11,122 nucleotides of DNA from CAZTWC01 sp964617105 [NCBI: uncultured Myxococcia bacterium] (GTDB taxonomy: Bacteria; CAZTWC01). A model generated the notes under the pieces. That model did no database searches and was not told the origin of the DNA. It saw only the letters and a list, made by a program, of their open reading frames with translations. Positions 7,136 through 11,122 of the stretch are shown in pieces. The DNA lies in assembly GCA_964617105.1 (NCBI GenBank), contig CAZTWC010000104.1, positions 1 through 11,122 on the forward strand. The letters are read 5' to 3'. The position numbers and the translations under genes are program-made. Position 1 is the first letter of the stretch. Every line of letters starts with the position of its first letter.

Positions 7136-8161
7136 ATGATAACCAGAACACAAAAAGTAAAACTAGCCATATTTTTACTAACCGGCATTTTTATCTTGAT
7201 CGCTTCTATCGCAATTTTGACTGGAATAAAACTGTTTGAAAAAATTGATACCTATTATGTCTACTTTTCTGCTTCGGTCAGCGGTTTGGAACCTGGTTCG
7301 CCGGTAAAATACAACGGAGTAAGGGTGGGGCGGGTTGAGAAGATCGATATAAATCCTAAAAAGGTTTCCGAGGTGGTCATCATCCTTTCAGTTCGCAAAG
7401 GAACTCCGGTAAAAAAAGATACCAGGGCAATTATGTCACAGGTGGGTATCACCGGCCTTAAATTCCTTGAGTTTGTGGGCGGGTCTGATTCTTCCGATTT
7501 TCTAAAATCTGGAGACAATATTATTGCCGGGGAATCTTTTATAGATGAGTTGACAGGAAAAGCTACTGCCATCGCCCTCAAGACGGAACTTCTAGTAGAC
7601 AATCTGCTTAAACTTACTGATACTTCAAACCGGACCAAATTGATTAAATTGTTGGAGGAGATGGACAAACTGGCCTTTAACAGCAACCAGTTTATTGAGA
7701 AAAATGGGCAGCAGGTTTCCGCTTTGCTCGACCAGTTTAATAGTTTAGCGGCAGAAACCAGGCAAACCGTGGTCCAGACCAGGCAACTTTTATCCGACAA
7801 CCGCACTACCCTGAAAAATATAATGAAAAATATGGATAGCACGGTTTTGAAGATCAACAAATCTATCGACGAAAAACAGGTTCGCCGGATAATTGATAAC
7901 ACTGATCGAGTTATTGATAAACTGCACTCAACCCTGGGAAAAGATGGATTGCAAACCTCTATTACTAAGGTTGACAATGTGATGGACAAAGCCTATAACT
8001 TGCTGAAAAATATTAATTTAACTGTGATGCAAAGCCGGGAGGATATCCACCGGGCTTTGACTTTTTTACGTGAGAGTAGTGAAAACCTGAGTGAATTTTC
8101 CCAATCGATTAAAAACGATCCCTCTTTACTGTTAAGAAGATCGGGAGATGAAGAGAAATGA
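7136..8161 (+). CDS. mlaD: MlaD-type MCE-domain protein with long helical tail
   Basis: The 341-residue protein has one N-terminal membrane anchor (about 9-30, LAIFLLTGIFILIASIAIL). A single MCE domain follows (about 40-117): VSGLEPGSPVKYNGVRVGRV and SQVGITGLKFLEFVGGS are classic MCE motifs. Residues about 145-325 are almost entirely predicted helix rich in Asn, Asp, Lys and Leu, probably coiled coil, ending in the typical DPSLLLRRSG (about 328-337). MlaD forms a hexameric ring in the periplasm that receives lipid from MlaE. E. coli MlaD is about 183 residues, so the tail here is much longer. Extended tails in PqiB and mycobacterial Mce proteins form a hydrophobic needle, and the same is possible here. 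Its TGA overlaps the ATG of the lipoprotein gene (ATGA), which suggests translational coupling. The ribosome binding site before the ATG is weak (AGAG). Confidence 0.93.
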   Translation: MITRTQKVKLAIFLLTGIFILIASIAILTGIKLFEKIDTYYVYFSASVSGLEPGSPVKYNGVRVGRVEKIDINPKKVSEVVIILSVRKGTPVKKDTRAIMSQVGITGLKFLEFVGGSDSSDFLKSGDNIIAGESFIDELTGKATAIALKTELLVDNLLKLTDTSNRTKLIKLLEEMDKLAFNSNQFIEKNGQQVSALLDQFNSLAAETRQTVVQTRQLLSDNRTTLKNIMKNMDSTVLKINKSIDEKQVRRIIDNTDRVIDKLHSTLGKDGLQTSITKVDNVMDKAYNLLKNINLTVMQSREDIHRALTFLRESSENLSEFSQSIKNDPSLLLRRSGDEEK

Positions 8162-8904
8162 GCGACAATAAATCAGTATTTTCAAAATTATCTGCACCAA
8201 CCTGGTGCTACACCTTTCTGCAAATTACTATTCTGACTTTTTTGGCATCTTTCATGACCGGTTGCGTCAAGGCCCCCCAACGTGTCTACTACACCCTTGA
8301 CTTTATTATGCCCCAGCCTATTGAAGCGACACCCAGATTTCCTTTAACCATCAGGTTGAAACCCCTGGATATCTCCAGACAATATAATGATACCAGGATT
8401 GTACACAAAAAATCGCTTTACGAGGTTAATTATTACCAGAATAAACGCTGGGCAGTAAAGCCGCAAAAAATGATTAGCGATCTGCTGCTTAAATATATGA
8501 TTCGCAACAATTTGTTTAGAGATATAGGTGTTCAATACCGAGAGACTGAACCTGACTATGAAATTATGGGGGAGATAGATGCTATTGAAAAGTTTGACAG
8601 TAAAGATGTCTGGTTCGCTCATATGGTTATTACCTTCAGTCTGATGAGTTACAAAGATAACAAGGTGGTATGGCGAAAAACCTACGATATTCGCAAAGAG
8701 ATTTATCGTAAAGAGATGGTGCTGTTCATCCGGGGGATCAGCGTTCTTTTAGAGGAACTTTTAGGTGAATTTGTCAATGACCTGAATGATTATTTTACCA
8801 GAACGGCCATTAAGGGAGTAAAGGCAGAGCCTCTTTTGCAAGAATCGATTAAAAGAGATTCTAACGCTAAAAGTCAACCCGAATTTTTACAAAATGGCTG
8901 GTAA
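8158..8904 (+). CDS. MCE/ABC-type transport auxiliary lipoprotein (PqiC/ABC_trans_aux-like)
   Basis: The 248-residue protein has an N-terminal hydrophobic segment (about 17-34) ending in a lipobox MTGC with acylated Cys36; Met at -3 is slightly unusual. The next residue is Val, not Asp, so by the enterobacterial Lol rule it would go to the outer membrane. After the Cys, VYYTLDF, LTIRLKPLDISRQYNDTRIVHK, the segment NKRWAVKPQKMISDLLLKYM and LFRDIGVQY follow the layout of the ABC_trans_aux/DUF330 family, whose members (for example PqiC) accompany MCE transporters. Later strands (DYEIMGEIDAIEK, VVWRKTYDIRKEI) also fit. It likely links the MlaD assembly to the outer membrane. The start overlaps the mlaD stop by 4 nt, with AAGAG just upstream. 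The C-terminal about 30 residues are polar and probably disordered. Confidence 0.85.
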   Translation: MSDNKSVFSKLSAPTWCYTFLQITILTFLASFMTGCVKAPQRVYYTLDFIMPQPIEATPRFPLTIRLKPLDISRQYNDTRIVHKKSLYEVNYYQNKRWAVKPQKMISDLLLKYMIRNNLFRDIGVQYRETEPDYEIMGEIDAIEKFDSKDVWFAHMVITFSLMSYKDNKVVWRKTYDIRKEIYRKEMVLFIRGISVLLEELLGEFVNDLNDYFTRTAIKGVKAEPLLQESIKRDSNAKSQPEFLQNGW

Positions 8905-8925
8905 TCACCTGGGTTGCGACCAACT

Positions 8926-8931
8926 AAGGAG
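8926..8931 (+). promoter_or_regulatory. strong Shine-Dalgarno deciding the start at 8939
   Basis: AAGGAG lies 7 nt before the ATG at 8939-8941. It is the best ribosome binding site in the operon. It rules in favour of this ATG over the in-frame ATG at 8894, which would overlap the lipoprotein gene and place 15 extra residues before the signal peptide. Confidence 0.8.
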
Positions 8932-8938
8932 ATGGATA

Positions 8939-10525
8939 ATGAGATCCAAAAAGGTAATAAATTGGTTTTTTGGTTTGATTTTTATTTTATCAGTTACCAA
9001 TCAATCCTGGGCTGAATTCAGGGCTGACTCCTGGGATACTCCGGAACCGGAAATTCAATTGGAGATGGACCGAACTCTATTACCCATGGGTAAGGGGGCG
9101 GTCTTTGTTCCCTGTATGACCAATCCGGAGTTGGAACCTTTTTTTCAGATTTTTAAAGAAGATGAACAAATAGCCTCTGGCCCCACCGGCTCAAGTCTTT
9201 TAGTAAGACCAGGAGAATACGTGGTGAAAGTCGGCTCCGGCGCTATGGACCAAAAAGTAACTACCCGGGTAATGATCAATGAGGGCCGAGCAACTATAGT
9301 TAAGCCTACCTGGTCAGGTCTATCAATCAGGGTGGTGGATGAAACCGATACCGCATTCAGAGGTTCTTACGAATTGATCAATATGAAAACCAGAGAAAGT
9401 ATTGGAATTGGTTATGGAAGCCGCGAAGAATTGGGAGAGAAGGTCAAAACCTGGTTGCTTCAGCCTGGTATCTACAAAATAGTCAGGGTTGGTGAAAACT
9501 ATCGGGCCCGGATCAATTTTGCTACGGTGAGGCTTTTGCCTAGTGAATTGACCCACTATGTGTTGGTTCAGGATGAAGATGATGGTGAATTTAGGGGCGC
9601 CGGCATCTCCGAAGGCCAATTAGGCGACACCACAGTTATGGGAAACTGGAAGATGCAACTACTGGTTGGCGGTGATTTCAGGATGGTGAGTGTACGTAAA
9701 GAGGAGGAGTTATCTGGGTATGATGAGACCTACAACTTCAATCTGTTTTTAGACAGCAAACTCTTTTACCTGAAGGATCAACATCTATATTATACCAGAT
9801 TGATGATCGATGAAAATCTGGATAAGCAGAGTGGCCAGATTATGAGAAGAAACATAGACCGGTTGGATCTGGACAGTATCTACACCTATTACCTCTTTAA
9901 ACGGGTTGGGCCGTATATAAGTTTTGGCCTGGATACCAATATTCTAAACCACTACCACGAATTTACGGAATCTAAAACTACGATGGCTAAACCGACCACT
10001 ATAGTGGTTAAAAGAGAAGACGACTCCATCATATACGAGAGACCTGGCGTAACCAGGTTCAAAAAGATCTCCTCTTTATCTCCTCTCGATTTTAAGGAGG
10101 GGTTGGGAATTAACTTTGTGATTTTCAAAGGGGTATTTGCCGACCTAAATTCACGGGCTGGCATCAGTTTGCGACAAATGATCGGACAGGAACATTATGA
10201 ATTTATTGGTGAAGATAAAGCCGGGAAAATGGTTTTTAAACGAATTGGCAAATTTTTTGAAGAGGGAGTTGAATTTAACTTAAATGGCGATATCTACCTG
10301 GGAAGGTGGGTTGTTTTAACCAATGAATTCGACCTTTTTCAACCCTTTGAAACTGGAAACCTGACCTTTGAATGGCGCTGCAACGCCAGTTTAAATCTTT
10401 CCCGGTTTGCCTCATTAAACTACAATGTAAATATATGGCGAGACTTAAAACTAAAAGATATAACCGAAATTAAGCACAACGTATTGCTGCGCTTCTCCTT
10501 TGATGTGCTGTCATTTTTCTTCTAG
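8939..10525 (+). CDS. predicted outer-membrane beta-barrel protein with N-terminal periplasmic part, family not recognised
   Basis: From the ATG at 8939 the protein has 528 residues. Residues 1-25 are a signal peptide (KK, then WFFGLIFILSVT, cleavage after SWA). Residues about 35-215 are beta-rich: RPGEYVVKVGSGAMDQKVTTR resembles a PEGA-like carbohydrate- or peptidoglycan-type sandwich, and a second similar unit runs over about 125-210 (QPGIYKIVRVGENYRARI). Residues about 235-528 alternate polar and hydrophobic or aromatic residues in strand-length runs (KMQLLVGGDFRMVSV, LTFEWRCNASLNLSRF, HNVLLRFSFDV). The protein ends in Phe, the usual C-terminal signal for the BAM machinery. I infer roughly 12-14 strands by eye. 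I do not recognise the family. It is the last gene of the MCE operon, 34 nt after the lipoprotein, so the best guess is an outer-membrane partner of the lipid pathway. A barrel serving another purpose is possible. Confidence 0.7.
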   Translation: MRSKKVINWFFGLIFILSVTNQSWAEFRADSWDTPEPEIQLEMDRTLLPMGKGAVFVPCMTNPELEPFFQIFKEDEQIASGPTGSSLLVRPGEYVVKVGSGAMDQKVTTRVMINEGRATIVKPTWSGLSIRVVDETDTAFRGSYELINMKTRESIGIGYGSREELGEKVKTWLLQPGIYKIVRVGENYRARINFATVRLLPSELTHYVLVQDEDDGEFRGAGISEGQLGDTTVMGNWKMQLLVGGDFRMVSVRKEEELSGYDETYNFNLFLDSKLFYLKDQHLYYTRLMIDENLDKQSGQIMRRNIDRLDLDSIYTYYLFKRVGPYISFGLDTNILNHYHEFTESKTTMAKPTTIVVKREDDSIIYERPGVTRFKKISSLSPLDFKEGLGINFVIFKGVFADLNSRAGISLRQMIGQEHYEFIGEDKAGKMVFKRIGKFFEEGVEFNLNGDIYLGRWVVLTNEFDLFQPFETGNLTFEWRCNASLNLSRFASLNYNVNIWRDLKLKDITEIKHNVLLRFSFDVLSFFF

Positions 10526-10543
10526 GTTGGTTGTAAATATTCT

Positions 10544-11122
10544 TTATTGCAGATTACCATATAGATTGTGATTGCAGTTAGTTTTATCCAACAATCTGTG
10601 GTCTGGCTCTGGAACCTGGTAATTTTCGTGTCCCAGCCGCTCCAGCACCTCTTTCGCCAAATCCTGGTAATTTTTAGAACCTCTACTGTTGGGCGCATAA
10701 AAGGCGATAGGTTTGCCTTCTATTTGCGAGCAGGAGATGTCGCTGTTCAGGGAGATTTTGGTATCAAGAATAAGGTCAGAGAACATTCTGGACAATTCAC
10801 CCTCAATGGCACTGTTTACCCGGGTGGTGCGTCCATCTACCCGGGTGAATAGGATACCCAGAATATCCAAATCGCGATTAAGCCTTTCACTAACCAAAGA
10901 CACGGTGCAGAATAACTCACTGATTCCCGATGAGGAAAGCCGGGACATATCGGTGGGCACCAACAGATAATCGGAAGTAGTTAGGGCATTTAAAGTTAAA
11001 TTGCCCATATTGGGAGGACAATCAATAATGATAAAGTCGTAGTGAGTCCTGGTGGCAGTGAGGGTGTCTTTGAGTACGAACTCCTTGCCGATTTTACTGG
11101 CCAGGATATTTTCGGTTTCGTA
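10544..11122 (-). CDS. ParA/Soj-family ATPase, C-terminal part, runs off right edge
   Basis: The minus-strand frame is open from the window edge to the TAA at 10546-10544, giving 192 residues. It contains YDFIIIDCPPNMGNLTLNAL, the Walker B/switch II segment with DCPP and the following helix that defines ParA/Soj/MinD-like proteins. TTSDYLLVPTD follows, then LDILGILFTRVDGRTT (the strand and turn after the ATPase core) and a C-terminal helix YQDLAKEVLERLG. These ATPases partition chromosomes or plasmids, or position large complexes, with a ParB-like partner. The N-terminal deviant Walker A lies beyond the window; about 70 residues seem to be missing compared with the usual 250-270. An internal ATG at 11008 is not the start, because the conserved IIIDCPP precedes it. 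The gene converges on the barrel-protein gene with only 18 nt between the stop codons. No partner parB is in view, so a chromosomal soj or an orphan ParA cannot be told apart. Confidence 0.9.
   Translation of the reverse strand, partial: YETENILASKIGKEFVLKDTLTATRTHYDFIIIDCPPNMGNLTLNALTTSDYLLVPTDMSRLSSSGISELFCTVSLVSERLNRDLDILGILFTRVDGRTTRVNSAIEGELSRMFSDLILDTKISLNSDISCSQIEGKPIAFYAPNSRGSKNYQDLAKEVLERLGHENYQVPEPDHRLLDKTNCNHNLYGNLQ

Noticed and set aside
7261-7989. 242-codon minus-strand open frame
   Set aside because: It lies wholly antisense to the MCE protein gene, has no ribosome binding site and encodes a low-complexity Ser/Leu-rich product with no recognisable motif.
8894-8938. ATG 8894 as the start of the barrel protein
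   Set aside because: It overlaps the lipoprotein gene and lacks a ribosome binding site, whereas ATG 8939 has AAGGAG at ideal spacing and begins a normal signal peptide.
10526-10560. Bidirectional terminator between the convergent barrel and ParA genes
   Set aside because: I could not find a GC-rich stem followed by a U-run in the 18-nt gap or just beyond it.
10568-10970. Two plus-strand frames near the right edge
   Set aside because: Both are antisense to the ParA-like gene, which has clear family motifs.

Overview
The window looks like a moderately AT-rich chromosomal segment from a Gram-negative (diderm) bacterium. The evidence is a lipid-transport ABC system of the Mla/MCE type, a lipoprotein with a lipobox, and a signal-peptide protein that ends like an outer-membrane beta-barrel. 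The STAS-MlaE fusion and the secreted TPR protein would suit a Desulfobacterota-like or related lineage, but that placement is an impression and not a measurement.

Layout. At the left edge (1-403, minus strand) is the N-terminal part of a nucleotide-sugar dehydratase of the PseB/FlaA1/CapD type. An AT-rich divergent intergenic region (404-693) holds candidate promoters for both directions. From 694 to 10525 all genes lie on the plus strand and are tightly packed, with overlaps or gaps of at most about 35 nt. In order they are: a large secreted protein with a TolB/FlgO-like region, a degenerate transglutaminase-like region and TPRs; an ABC-F ATPase split by a stop codon at a perfect -1 slippery heptamer; a STAS-MlaE fusion permease; an MlaF-type ATPase; an MlaD-type MCE protein with a long helical tail; an MCE-associated auxiliary lipoprotein (PqiC/ABC_trans_aux type); and a protein predicted to be an outer-membrane beta-barrel with an N-terminal periplasmic part. 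At the right edge (10544-11122, minus strand, convergent) is the C-terminal part of a ParA/Soj-like ATPase.

How the genes may work together. STAS-MlaE, MlaF and MlaD would form the inner-membrane lipid transporter. The auxiliary lipoprotein and the barrel protein are the likely envelope and outer-membrane partners. No MlaC-like soluble carrier and no MlaA-like gene is present, so a bridge made from the MlaD tail, the lipoprotein and the barrel protein is a reasonable hypothesis. The most notable points are the in-frame C_CCA_AAA followed directly by UAA in the ABC-F gene, the loss of the catalytic cysteine in the transglutaminase-like region, and the unrecognised barrel protein closing the MCE operon.
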